Of a stretch of DNA of 64,000 nucleotides, positions 45,990 to 55,881 are shown piece after piece. Position 1 is the stretch's first letter. Each line of letters starts with the position of its first letter. The notes under the pieces are model-generated. The model made no database searches. It was not told the DNA's origin and saw only the letters and a program-made list of their open reading frames with translations. The position numbers and the translations under genes are program-made. Source of the stretch: an uncultured Clostridiaceae bacterium (GTDB lineage: Bacteria > Bacillota > Clostridia > TANB77 > CAG-508). The stretch covers positions 1 to 64,000 of the forward strand of contig CANRSN010000003.1 of the NCBI GenBank assembly GCA_947642455.1, in the 5' to 3' direction.

Positions 45990-47840
45990 GTGAACATAAG
46001 ACATATAAAAAACGAAGTTTCATTTTATTTAAAAAAATATGGTTTTTTTAAAACAATAAAAAAATGTATTTGTAAAGTAATAGCAAAAGTAAAATCAGTA
46101 ATAAAGTCAAAAATAATCAACAACAAAGTAACTAACATGGATGATTACCAAAAATGGATATATTTTAATGAACCAACACAAGAGGAACTAGAAAAACAAA
46201 AAAGTGTAAAATTCAAAATAAGTCCAAAAATAAGTATAATAATTCCAATGTATAATACACCAGAAAAATATTTTGAAGAATTAGTAGACAGAATGATAGA
46301 ACAAACTTATTCTAATTGGGAGCTATGTTTGGCAGATGGTAGCAAACAAAGAAATACAAAAATAGAAAAAATTTGTAGTAAAGATAAGAGAATAAAATAC
46401 AAATTTATAAATGATAATAAAGGGATTTCAGGAAATACAAATGAGGCTTTAAGTTTAGCAACAGGAGAATATATTTCACTATTAGATCATGATGATTTAT
46501 TAGCTAAAAATACATTGTTTGAAATTGTAAAATGTATTAATGAAAATCCAGAAGTAGAATTTATATATACAGATGAAGATAAGTTTACAGAACTTTCAGG
46601 GGAAAGATGGGAGCCACATTTTAAACCAGATTTTGCAATAGATACACTAAGGTCAAATAATTATATATGTCATTTTAGTACATTTAAAAAAGAATTAATG
46701 GATAAACTGGGTGGTTTTAGAAGTAAATATGATGGAGCGCAAGACTATGATATAATAATTAGAATGAGTGAATTAACAGATAAAATAATTCATATTCCAA
46801 AAGTATTATATCATTGGAGAGTACATCCACAATCTACAGCAGCTGCAACAGCTGGTGATGCAAAGCCATATGCTTTTGAAGCAGGAATTAAAGTATTACA
46901 AGACCACTTAGAAAGATGTAATTTAAAAGGAACTGTAGAACATGGTATTACTCTTGGAAACTATAGAATTCACTATGAAGTAGATGGAAATCCAAAAGTA
47001 TCAATTATAATTCCTAATATGGATCATATAGATGATTTAAAAATATGTGTAAATTCAATTTTAGAATTAACAACATACAAAAATTATGAAATAATTATAG
47101 TTGAAAATAATAGCCAAAAAGATTCAACTTTTGCATATTATAAAGAAATAGAAAAAAATGAAAAGGTGAAAGTAATATATTACCCAGAGAAAAAGTTTAA
47201 TTATTCAAAAATAGTAAATTATGGAGTAAAAAATGCAACAGGAGAATATATTATGCAATTGAATAATGATACAGAACTTTTAACAAATGACTGGTTAGAA
47301 GACTTATTAGGGTATGCACAAAGAAAAGATGTAGGTCTTGTTGGTGTAAAACTGTTTTACCCAGATGATACAATACAACATGCAGGTGTAATTATAGGAA
47401 TGGGAGGAATAGGTGGACATGTATTAAAAGGTTTGTACAAAGACCATAGAGGATATTTCGCAAGAGATAGTTTTACTCAAAATTTAAGTGCAGTTACAGC
47501 TGCTTGTATGATATGTAAAAAACAAATATATGAAGAAGTAGGCTATATGAATGAAGAGTTTGAAGTTGCTTTTAATGATATAGATTTTTGCTTAAAAGTA
47601 AGAAAAAAAGGATATTTAATTATATATGATCCATATGTTCAATTAACTCATTATGAATCTAAATCTAGGGGATATGAAGATACTCCAGAAAAGAGAGAAA
47701 GATTTAGTGGAGAAATACAAAGGTTTGAAAAGTATTGGAAAGATATATTAAAAAATGGAGATCCATATTTTAATGTAAACTTTAGGCTAGATGTTAATGA
47801 ATATAAAGTAAGAACAGAAAAGATTAAAGAAAAACAATAA
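45990..47840 (+). CDS. Tandem-domain family 2 glycosyltransferase (paralog of the 42438 gene)
   Basis: 616 residues from GTG 45990, ten bases after AGGAG; TTG 45981 is too close to the SD. The first GT-A domain has 'SIIIPMYNTPEKYFEELVD' and 'LLDHDDLLA'. The second has 'SIIIPNMDHIDDLK' and 'QLNNDTELLTNDWLEDLLG'. It is strongly similar along its whole length to the product of 42438, so the two arose by duplication around the methyltransferase gene. Confidence 0.92.
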   Translation: MNIRHIKNEVSFYLKKYGFFKTIKKCICKVIAKVKSVIKSKIINNKVTNMDDYQKWIYFNEPTQEELEKQKSVKFKISPKISIIIPMYNTPEKYFEELVDRMIEQTYSNWELCLADGSKQRNTKIEKICSKDKRIKYKFINDNKGISGNTNEALSLATGEYISLLDHDDLLAKNTLFEIVKCINENPEVEFIYTDEDKFTELSGERWEPHFKPDFAIDTLRSNNYICHFSTFKKELMDKLGGFRSKYDGAQDYDIIIRMSELTDKIIHIPKVLYHWRVHPQSTAAATAGDAKPYAFEAGIKVLQDHLERCNLKGTVEHGITLGNYRIHYEVDGNPKVSIIIPNMDHIDDLKICVNSILELTTYKNYEIIIVENNSQKDSTFAYYKEIEKNEKVKVIYYPEKKFNYSKIVNYGVKNATGEYIMQLNNDTELLTNDWLEDLLGYAQRKDVGLVGVKLFYPDDTIQHAGVIIGMGGIGGHVLKGLYKDHRGYFARDSFTQNLSAVTAACMICKKQIYEEVGYMNEEFEVAFNDIDFCLKVRKKGYLIIYDPYVQLTHYESKSRGYEDTPEKRERFSGEIQRFEKYWKDILKNGDPYFNVNFRLDVNEYKVRTEKIKEKQ

Positions 47841-47964
47841 TATGAAAATTATAGTAACTATTAAGAATAATTAAAATAAATATATATAAAACAAGATTGA
47901 ATGTATTCAAATAGTTACAAGTCATAAAATATTGAAAATAGTATTATCAAGGAGTATTTAGAAG

Positions 47965-50061
47965 ATGATTAAAAATATAATAAAAAAAGGAGAATATACA
48001 AAACAGAAAGTATTTATAGCAGTAATATTTTCTTTAATAGTTGCAACTATAATAACATGTATACCAAACACATTTATATGGGATAGAATTCCTATATTTG
48101 CTGCAATAATTCTATGTATATTGTTACATTTTATATTTAAACTAGAAGTAATGTATAATTTTATTTATAAATATAGATATATTTTATCAGCGGGAATATT
48201 GATTTATATAGTAATAATGGAATATTCAGGTTCATCAATAGGATGTTATAATAATAATTATCAACCACAAAGGAGTCAAATATATGATACTCCAATATTA
48301 GGTGTACACAGAGCTATAAGGTCTGATGAATGGAATGTAAATACACCACTTGCAATTTCGCAGGGAATTGGAGCAAATAAATATTCATATTATAATGACA
48401 AATTAAGAGGGACTACTACAGATATGTTTTCAATAGTAGGAACTCCAGTATTAGATATAATTCTACTTGGAAAACCATTTAATATTGGTTACATATTATT
48501 TGGAGTAGCAAAAGGAGTTTCATTTTACTGGTATGGAAAAATAATTGCATTAATGCTAGTATCTTTTGAATTTTTTATGGTAGTTACAAACAAGAAAAAA
48601 TTATTATCAATGTTTGGTATGATATTAGTACTATTTTCAGCAGCTACACAATGGTGGAATTCAACAGAAGTTGTTATGTGGGGGTTATTAGCATTAGTAC
48701 TATTTGACAAATTTATGCTTAGTGAAAAATATAAAGTAAAAATAGCATGTGCAACAGGAATTTTTCTGTGTGCAGTAGCATATATTTTTATTCTTTATCC
48801 TGCTTGGCAATTGTCATATGCATATGTATATGTAGCATTACTTATATGGGTATTATGCAAAAACTGGAAAAAGTATAAAATTAATTGGAAAGATATATTA
48901 ATAGTCGTTTTAGTAATATTAGCAATTGCAGGTGTTTGTTTTAGGTATTATTCGCTTTCAAAAGATACTTTAACAGCAGTAATGAATACAGACTACCCTG
49001 GAGAGAGGTTTGAACTAGGAGGGTTAGGAAAAGGTATACTATTTTCATATGTATATTCATTCTTTTTACCATATCAAAGAGGAATGCAAAATCCATGTGA
49101 GATATCTGGAATGACATCATTATATCCAATCCCAATGATAATAGCATTTATATACTTAATAAGAAACAAAGATAGAAAAAAGCATTTTTCATTTTTAATA
49201 CCATTATTAGTAGTAAGTATAGCATTCTCTTTTTGGGCATTAACAGCAACGAATGAGATATTTGCAAAATTAACATTATTATATATGGTACCAAGTCAAA
49301 GATTAGCAATACCATTAGGATTAATACAAATAATTTTATTAATATATTTAATGGCAAATATAAAAAAAGAAGATAAAATTGTAAATAATAATATAGCTAA
49401 AATAGTAGCAGTAATATTAAGTGTTATAATATTGAGTATAGCAATACAAACAGCACCGCCAGAGATTATGGGAAACTTAAGGAGCTTTATATGTGGTTTA
49501 CTATTATTAGCACAAATATATCTTGTATTTACTCTAAATAATGAAAATTCAAAAAAGTGGTTAATGATAATATTAATCCCTATATCAATAATTACAGGTG
49601 CAACTGTAAATCCAATTCAAAAAGGAATTAGTGTTATAACAGAAAAGCCAGTCTCAAAGAAAATTCAGCAAATAGTAGAAAATGATAGCCAAAATAATAT
49701 GTGGCTAGTAGATGCACTACCTAACTATGCAGTTGCAAATGGGGCAAGAGTTTTAAATTCAGTAAATTCATATCCGAATTTTGAATTTTATGAAAAACTA
49801 CTAAAAGAAGATTTTGAAGAAAATAGAAAAATTTATAATAGGTATGCACATGTAATGTTTACAATAACAAATGAGGAATCTAGTGTAGAGTTACTTTCTC
49901 AAGATTCGCTTTTGGCAAAAATAAATCCAAATTCACTAAAAGATTTACAGGTAAAATATATTCTAATGAGAAGTTCATTAGAAGAGTATTCAACACAAGA
50001 AGTAAATTTTGAAGAAATCTACAATGAATATGGAATATATATATACAAAATTAATTATTAA
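47965..50061 (+). CDS. Large polytopic membrane protein, GT-C-like
   Basis: 698 residues with about 13-14 membrane helices and a C-terminal soluble domain. The long first extracellular loop contains 'PILGVHRAIRSDEWNVNTPLAISQG', with the acidic pair expected in GT-C fold transferases that use polyprenyl-phosphate sugars. The adjacent GT2 at 50076 resembles polyprenyl-phosphate sugar synthases, and a DUF2304 protein follows. This trio is typical of side-sugar decoration on the outer face of the membrane. No exact family is claimed. Confidence 0.65.
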   Translation: MIKNIIKKGEYTKQKVFIAVIFSLIVATIITCIPNTFIWDRIPIFAAIILCILLHFIFKLEVMYNFIYKYRYILSAGILIYIVIMEYSGSSIGCYNNNYQPQRSQIYDTPILGVHRAIRSDEWNVNTPLAISQGIGANKYSYYNDKLRGTTTDMFSIVGTPVLDIILLGKPFNIGYILFGVAKGVSFYWYGKIIALMLVSFEFFMVVTNKKKLLSMFGMILVLFSAATQWWNSTEVVMWGLLALVLFDKFMLSEKYKVKIACATGIFLCAVAYIFILYPAWQLSYAYVYVALLIWVLCKNWKKYKINWKDILIVVLVILAIAGVCFRYYSLSKDTLTAVMNTDYPGERFELGGLGKGILFSYVYSFFLPYQRGMQNPCEISGMTSLYPIPMIIAFIYLIRNKDRKKHFSFLIPLLVVSIAFSFWALTATNEIFAKLTLLYMVPSQRLAIPLGLIQIILLIYLMANIKKEDKIVNNNIAKIVAVILSVIILSIAIQTAPPEIMGNLRSFICGLLLLAQIYLVFTLNNENSKKWLMIILIPISIITGATVNPIQKGISVITEKPVSKKIQQIVENDSQNNMWLVDALPNYAVANGARVLNSVNSYPNFEFYEKLLKEDFEENRKIYNRYAHVMFTITNEESSVELLSQDSLLAKINPNSLKDLQVKYILMRSSLEEYSTQEVNFEEIYNEYGIYIYKINY

Positions 50062-50075
50062 TGAAAGGACAATAT

Positions 50076-50798
50076 ATGGAAGTTTTACTAATAATACCAG
50101 CATATAACGAACGAGAAAATATATTAAATGTATGTAATAGTATAAAAAAATATAATGAAGAAAATGAACAAAAATTAGATTATATTGTAATAAATGATGG
50201 TTCGAAAGATGATACATTAAAAATATTACAAGAAAACAAATTAAATCATATAAACTTAGTTAATAATTTAGGAATAGGAGGAGCAGTACAGACAGGCTAC
50301 AAATATGCTTATGAAAATAATTATGATATAGCAATTCAATTTGATGGTGATGGTCAACATGATGTAAACTATGTAAAAAATATATGTGACCCAATAGTAA
50401 ATGGACAAGCAGATATGTGTATAGGAACTAGATATTTAGATAAAAGTTCAAGCGAATTTCAATCTACATTTATGAGAAGATTGGGGTCTAATATAATTTC
50501 ATACTTTATAAAATTAACATGTAAAAATAAAATAACAGATCCCACATCAGGGTTTAGAGCAGCAAACAAAAAAGTAATAGAAGAATTTGCAATAGAATAT
50601 CCAACCGAATATCCTGAACCAGAATCAACAGTATGTATACTAAAAAAAGGTTATAGTGTATTAGAAGTGCCAGTTAGTATGAACGAAAGGATTGGAGGGA
50701 AATCTTCAATACGTCTATGGAAATCGGCAGATTATATGATAAAAGTATCTTTTGCAATTGTAATAGACAGTATGAATACTAGGAAGAAGGTGAATTAG
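50076..50798 (+). CDS. Family 2 glycosyltransferase, polyprenyl-phosphate sugar synthase type
   Basis: 240 residues from ATG 50076, seven bases after AAAGGA; ATG 50061 lies before the SD. Motifs are 'VLLIIPAYNERENI', 'VINDGSKDDT', 'AIQFDGDGQHD' and 'ITDPTSGFRAANKKV'. The family transfers a sugar from a nucleotide to undecaprenyl phosphate, supplying the neighbouring GT-C-like protein. Confidence 0.9.
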   Translation: MEVLLIIPAYNERENILNVCNSIKKYNEENEQKLDYIVINDGSKDDTLKILQENKLNHINLVNNLGIGGAVQTGYKYAYENNYDIAIQFDGDGQHDVNYVKNICDPIVNGQADMCIGTRYLDKSSSEFQSTFMRRLGSNIISYFIKLTCKNKITDPTSGFRAANKKVIEEFAIEYPTEYPEPESTVCILKKGYSVLEVPVSMNERIGGKSSIRLWKSADYMIKVSFAIVIDSMNTRKKVN

Positions 50799-50800
50799 TT

Positions 50801-51178
50801 ATGCAATTATCATTAAGAATAGCATTAATAATAATAACATTAATATATTTATTATTTATATTAAGAGCAATAAAAAGAAAAAAGTTGCAAATATCATTGT
50901 CAATATTTTGGATATTGACAGGTGTAATATTAATGATATCTATAGCAATACCCAACTTTATAAATAAAATATCAAGATGGTTAGGGTTTGAATTAACTAC
51001 TAATATGATATTTTGTGTAACAATATTTATAGCATTTTATCTAATCTTCAATCTAATGATACTAATATCAGATTTAAAAGGAAAAAATGTAAAATTAATA
51101 CAAGAAATATCTATTTTAAAAAACAGAGTTAATGAAATAGAAAAAAGACAAATTAAAGAAGATGAAGGAGATTACTAG
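50801..51178 (+). CDS. DUF2304 small membrane protein
   Basis: 125 residues with three membrane helices and a charged C-terminal coiled segment, starting two bases after the previous stop. DUF2304 proteins regularly follow GT2 dolichyl-phosphate-type transferases and probably act as their membrane partner. Confidence 0.82.
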   Translation: MQLSLRIALIIITLIYLLFILRAIKRKKLQISLSIFWILTGVILMISIAIPNFINKISRWLGFELTTNMIFCVTIFIAFYLIFNLMILISDLKGKNVKLIQEISILKNRVNEIEKRQIKEDEGDY

Positions 51179-51182
51179 GAAA

Positions 51183-52637
51183 ATGAATCTAATTAAAGAA
51201 TTAAATAATATTGAATCAAAAAATATTTTAGTAATTGGAGATGTAATGATAGACAAATATTATTTTGGTGACTCAAAAAGGATATCTCCAGAAGCACCAG
51301 TACCAATACTCTTGAAGAAAAAAGAAAAAGTAGTATTAGGCGGTGCTGCTAATGTTGCTATTAATATTAAAGAAGCTAAACAACAAGTATCATTATTGAG
51401 TGTTATAGGTGCAGATAATAATGGGGAAATGTTATTAGATATATTAAAGAAGAATAATATAGATTCATCTTTTATAATAAAGGATAAAAAGAGATGTACA
51501 ACAGTAAAAAATAGGTTTATTGGTCAAAATAATGTTCAAATGTTTAGGGCTGATGAAGAAATAGTAGAACCTTTGGAAAATGAAGAAAATAAAAGAATAT
51601 ATGAGATATTGGAAAAAAATATTTCAAAATTTGATATATTAGTAATATCAGACTATAATAAAGGAGTATTGACTGTAGCAAATACGGCCAAAATAATAGA
51701 CATAGCAAACAAAAATAAGGTAAAAACTCTAGTAGATGTAAAAGAACCAAAATATGAGAAATATAAAAATGCATTTTTAATAAAACCAAATTTAACAGAA
51801 TTGCAAGATATTACAAAAATGAAAGTAGACACAGAAGATGAAATTTTAATGGCTTCAAAGGAGCTATTAATCAAAACAAATTGTAAATATGTATTGACAA
51901 CAAGAGGAAAAGATGGAATGACATTAATAGGTAATAAGATTCAAAAGCATGAAAAATGTTTATCAAAAGAGGTTTATGATGTCACAGGAGCAGGTGACAC
52001 AGTAATTTCATATTTAGCAGTTGGATTAAGTAATAATATAGAATTATTAAATACAATACAAATAGCAAATTATGCAGCAGGAGTTGGAGTTTCTAAAATG
52101 GGAACTTATGCAGTAAAAATAGAAGAAATACAGAGATATATTGAAGATGAAACTAAAGAAGAATATAAAAGTAAAATAGTAACAGTAGATAAATTAAACG
52201 ACCTCATAAAAGACAGGAAAAACAAAAAAGTAGTATTTACAAATGGATGTTTTGATATTCTTCATGTAGGTCATACAAGATACTTAGAAAAAGCGGCAGA
52301 GTTAGGAGATATTCTTATTGTTGGTATAAATTCAGATAATTCTGTTAAAAGATTAAAAGGAGAATCAAGACCAATTGTTCCAGAAAAGGAAAGGATGGAA
52401 TTATTGGCAGCATTAGAATCTGTAAAATATGTTGTAAAATTTGAAGAAGATACTCCATATAATATAATAAGTAAAATAAAACCAGATATAATTACAAAAG
52501 GAGGAGACTATAATAAAGAATATGTGGTGGGAAAAGATATTGTAGAGTCTTATGGAGGAAGAGTAGAAATATGTGAATTTATAGAAAGCAGATCTACAAC
52601 AAATATTATAAATAGAATAAAAGGAGAAAAGAGCTAA
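51183..52637 (+). CDS. hldE: Bifunctional heptose 7-phosphate kinase / heptose 1-phosphate adenylyltransferase
   Basis: 484 residues from ATG 51183; ATG 51162 overlaps the previous gene and lies before the SD. The PfkB-type kinase domain (about 1-320) has 'GDVMIDKYYFGD', 'GGAANVAINI' and the catalytic 'VTGAGDTVISYLA'. The nucleotidyltransferase domain (about 345-480) has 'TNGCFDILHVGHTRYLEKA'. HldE makes ADP-D-glycero-beta-D-manno-heptose, normally for Gram-negative LPS cores. The next gene, a GT9, is its logical user. HldD, GmhA and GmhB are not in this window. Confidence 0.93.
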   Translation: MNLIKELNNIESKNILVIGDVMIDKYYFGDSKRISPEAPVPILLKKKEKVVLGGAANVAINIKEAKQQVSLLSVIGADNNGEMLLDILKKNNIDSSFIIKDKKRCTTVKNRFIGQNNVQMFRADEEIVEPLENEENKRIYEILEKNISKFDILVISDYNKGVLTVANTAKIIDIANKNKVKTLVDVKEPKYEKYKNAFLIKPNLTELQDITKMKVDTEDEILMASKELLIKTNCKYVLTTRGKDGMTLIGNKIQKHEKCLSKEVYDVTGAGDTVISYLAVGLSNNIELLNTIQIANYAAGVGVSKMGTYAVKIEEIQRYIEDETKEEYKSKIVTVDKLNDLIKDRKNKKVVFTNGCFDILHVGHTRYLEKAAELGDILIVGINSDNSVKRLKGESRPIVPEKERMELLAALESVKYVVKFEEDTPYNIISKIKPDIITKGGDYNKEYVVGKDIVESYGGRVEICEFIESRSTTNIINRIKGEKS

Positions 52638-53798
52638 ATGGAAATAGCAAATCCTAAAAAAGTAAAATTAATAAAAAAAGTAAGTAAAGTATGTTCTATT
52701 TTTTATCATACTAAAAAAGTACAAGAAAAAATAGATTTTGAAAATGCAAAAGAAGTATTAATATTTGATCCTTCTCTAATAGGAGATACAATTATGATAA
52801 TGCCATTTTTGCAAGTTGTAAAGAGTAATTTCAAAAATGCAAAAATAACATTTTTATGTGCTACCCATGCAAAGACAATTCTTCAATATACAAATTTAGT
52901 AGATAAATTTATTATTTGCAATGGTTACAAATCATTTATATCAATAGGAAATATTATAAAAGATTTTACTCATTTAAGAAAGGTACTAAAAGAAATAAAT
53001 CAAATACAATATGATGTCGCAATAGAACCTAGAGGGGATTTTAGATATATATTCTATATGTATTATATGAAAGCAAATAGGAAAGTTTCATTTAATTATT
53101 CAGGAGGAGAATGTTTTTTAACAGATATAGTAGAAATGCCAAAAAATTATAAAACAACTCATACAACGGACGATAAATTATATTTGATGAGAGAAATTGG
53201 TGCAAAGATAGAAGAAAAAGATATTAACCCCAACCTTCCAATAACACAGGAAATGAAAGAAATGAAGGAAAAGTTTATAAAGGAAAATAATTTAGAAGGA
53301 TACAAACTAGTAGGAATACATCCTGGAGCAAGAGAACAAATAAGGAGATATGAAAAATTTGATGAATTATTGCAAAATATATATTCAAAAAATGAAAAGG
53401 TAGCTTTTCTTGTTTATGAAGGTGTTAATGAACAATTAGAAGTGAAAAAAGTAATAGAAGGTGCAAAAAAGTGTGGGGCTAAAATATTTCATATGAAGTC
53501 AAATTTATCAGAGTATTTAAAAATGGTTACTTTTGCAGATACAATGATATGTAACGATAGTAGTGCAGGTCATATTGCCAATGCGTACAAAATACCAACA
53601 ACAGTGATATATGGACCAGTTAACCCAGAAGGAATTAGACCATATAATAATACAACAGCAATTCTTAATTGTATAAGTATCCCTTTTAAATGTAAACCAT
53701 GTTATGCTACTGAAACTTGCCCAAAAGGAAAATATGAATGTTTTAACAATATAAATATAGATAATGTAGCAGATATGATATTAAAAACAATAAAATAA
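52638..53798 (+). CDS. Family 9 glycosyltransferase (heptosyltransferase-like)
   Basis: 386 residues, starting directly after the hldE stop. GT9 features are the N-terminal 'DPSLIGDTIMIMPFLQVVK', a C-terminal 'LVGIHPGAREQIRRY', 'ICNDSSAGHIANAYKIPTTVIYGP' and a Cys-rich tail ('CKPCYATETCPKGKYEC') frequent in WaaF/WaaC relatives. It probably transfers ADP-heptose to a surface glycan. Confidence 0.9.
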   Translation: MEIANPKKVKLIKKVSKVCSIFYHTKKVQEKIDFENAKEVLIFDPSLIGDTIMIMPFLQVVKSNFKNAKITFLCATHAKTILQYTNLVDKFIICNGYKSFISIGNIIKDFTHLRKVLKEINQIQYDVAIEPRGDFRYIFYMYYMKANRKVSFNYSGGECFLTDIVEMPKNYKTTHTTDDKLYLMREIGAKIEEKDINPNLPITQEMKEMKEKFIKENNLEGYKLVGIHPGAREQIRRYEKFDELLQNIYSKNEKVAFLVYEGVNEQLEVKKVIEGAKKCGAKIFHMKSNLSEYLKMVTFADTMICNDSSAGHIANAYKIPTTVIYGPVNPEGIRPYNNTTAILNCISIPFKCKPCYATETCPKGKYECFNNINIDNVADMILKTIK

Positions 53799-53812
53799 TG
53801 GAGTGAAAAAGA

Positions 53813-55045
53813 GTGACAAATGATAAAAAAAATGTAATATGGAACATAATAGGAGCAACAGTTAATTCTTTTAATTCATTGCTATTTGCAATACTTGTTA
53901 CAAGAATGAATGGAATTAATGATGGAGGAATATTTACATATTGTTTTGCAACAGCATGTTTATTATATATGATAGGAATATATGCAGGAAGAACCTTTCA
54001 AGTTACAGATATTAGTAATAAAAATTCAGATACAGACTATATCTACCATAGACTATTAACATGTACAATAATGGTTATAATTTCTATAGGTTTTGTTATA
54101 ATAAAGCAATATGATATATATAAATCTTCAATATTTATAATATTATGTATATTCAAATGTGTAGAAGCATTTAGTGAATCAATATATGCAATACTTCAAA
54201 AAAATAATTTATTATTTAAAGTTGGAATTTCTATGTTTTTAAAAGCAATAATAGCACTTATTGTTTTTGCAATAATAAATTATGCAACAGAAGACTTAAT
54301 AATCTCTTGTTTAAGTATAGTAATAACAAATTTACTAATATTGTTTATATATGATTATAGAAATGTAAAAAAAGTAAACATAGTAAAAACAAAACTAACG
54401 AAAAACAGTGTTATACGATTATTTAAAATTGGATTTTTTACATTTATATTAACATTTTTAGCAAATTATTTAATAAATAGTTCAAGATATGCAATAGATG
54501 ACATATTAGAAAATGATTTACAAACAATATTTGGTATCATTATAATGCCAGCAACTTTTATGGGATTATTAGGACAATATATTATCCAACCATATTTAAC
54601 TAAAATATCAGATAATATAAAAAATAAAAAATATTATGACTTAAAAAAAATGATAATATATTTAATATCAATTATATTGGTATTAGGAATTTTTGTAGTT
54701 ATAGTAGCTTACTTCTTAGAAATGCCAGTATTACAAATAATATATAATGTAGAATTACAACCATATTTTATAAGTATGATAATAATTGTAGTTGGTTCAA
54801 TTTTTTATAGTATAAGTACAATATTATCTGCAATACTAATAGCAATGAGAAAAACAGTAGGACAAGCAATACTATATTCTGGGATGGCAATATTAGCTAC
54901 AATTTTATCATATACATTAATACAAAAATATCAAATAGCAGGTGCAAGTATAACATATTTTATAATTATGACAATAATATCAATTTTATTCTTAATCTAT
55001 GTTATATATGCTATGAAAAAATATAAAAGCGAATGGGAAAAATAA
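53813..55045 (+). CDS. Second oligosaccharide flippase (MOP superfamily)
   Basis: 410 residues from GTG 53813 after GGAG, about 12 membrane helices, with the flippase N-terminus 'NSFNSLLFAILVTRMNGINDGGIFTYCFA'. It differs clearly from the Wzx at 27736 and is shorter, suggesting a separate substrate. No Wzy lies nearby in this half of the locus. Confidence 0.85.
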   Translation: MTNDKKNVIWNIIGATVNSFNSLLFAILVTRMNGINDGGIFTYCFATACLLYMIGIYAGRTFQVTDISNKNSDTDYIYHRLLTCTIMVIISIGFVIIKQYDIYKSSIFIILCIFKCVEAFSESIYAILQKNNLLFKVGISMFLKAIIALIVFAIINYATEDLIISCLSIVITNLLILFIYDYRNVKKVNIVKTKLTKNSVIRLFKIGFFTFILTFLANYLINSSRYAIDDILENDLQTIFGIIIMPATFMGLLGQYIIQPYLTKISDNIKNKKYYDLKKMIIYLISIILVLGIFVVIVAYFLEMPVLQIIYNVELQPYFISMIIIVVGSIFYSISTILSAILIAMRKTVGQAILYSGMAILATILSYTLIQKYQIAGASITYFIIMTIISILFLIYVIYAMKKYKSEWEK

Positions 55046-55102
55046 GTGAGTTTAAAATGTAGTTAAATACAAAAGAAGTTTGTTTATGGAAAGGATGTAA
55101 AA

Positions 55103-55870
55103 ATGGAAATATCAATAATAACAGTAACATATAATTCCGAAAAAACTATAAAAGATACCATAGAGTCAATATTAAAACAAACCTTTACTAATTATGAGCA
55201 CATTATAGTAGATGGACTTTCAAAAGATAATACAATGGAAATTGTAAAAAAATATGAAGAAAAATATAAAGGTAGATTAAAATATGTTTCAGAAAAGGAT
55301 TCAGGAATATATGATGCAATGAATAAAGGAATAAAAATGGCAACAGGAAATATAATAGGAATATTAAATTCTGATGATATTTATGCAAATGAAACTGTAC
55401 TAGAAGAAATAATAACTAAATTTAATACCACAAACTGTGATGGAACATATGGAAATCTAATATTTATGGATGAAGAGACTATGTCAAAACCACAAAGAAT
55501 TTGGAAGTCAAAAAAAGGAAATATGAATTTCGGATGGCATCCTGCTCATCCAACATTATATTTAAAAAAAGATGTTTATAATAAAATTGGGTTATTTGAT
55601 TTACAATATAAAATTGTAGCAGACTATGATTTTATGCTAAGATTAATGAAAGATAAAAGTATTAAACTAGAGTACATTAATAAATATCTTGTTTATATGA
55701 GAGTTGGAGGAGTAAGTACAGATGGAATTAAAGGCTATAAGAAAAATTTAAAAGAATCTCATAAAGCATTAGTTAATAATAATATAAAAAATGCGTATAT
55801 GATTAATATTCTAAGAATAGGAAAGACAATAAAACAAATGTTAATGTCAAAACTTAGAATACAAAAATAG
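55103..55870 (+). CDS. Family 2 glycosyltransferase
   Basis: 255 residues: 'ISIITVTYNSEKTIKDTIESILKQT', 'IIVDGLSKDNT', 'SEKDSGIYDAMNKGI' and 'ILNSDDIYAN'. This is the WcaA/colanic acid-type GT2 subgroup. GGAAAGGATG precedes the ATG. Confidence 0.92.
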   Translation: MEISIITVTYNSEKTIKDTIESILKQTFTNYEHIIVDGLSKDNTMEIVKKYEEKYKGRLKYVSEKDSGIYDAMNKGIKMATGNIIGILNSDDIYANETVLEEIITKFNTTNCDGTYGNLIFMDEETMSKPQRIWKSKKGNMNFGWHPAHPTLYLKKDVYNKIGLFDLQYKIVADYDFMLRLMKDKSIKLEYINKYLVYMRVGGVSTDGIKGYKKNLKESHKALVNNNIKNAYMINILRIGKTIKQMLMSKLRIQK

Positions 55871-55881
55871 GAGGAGTAAAG

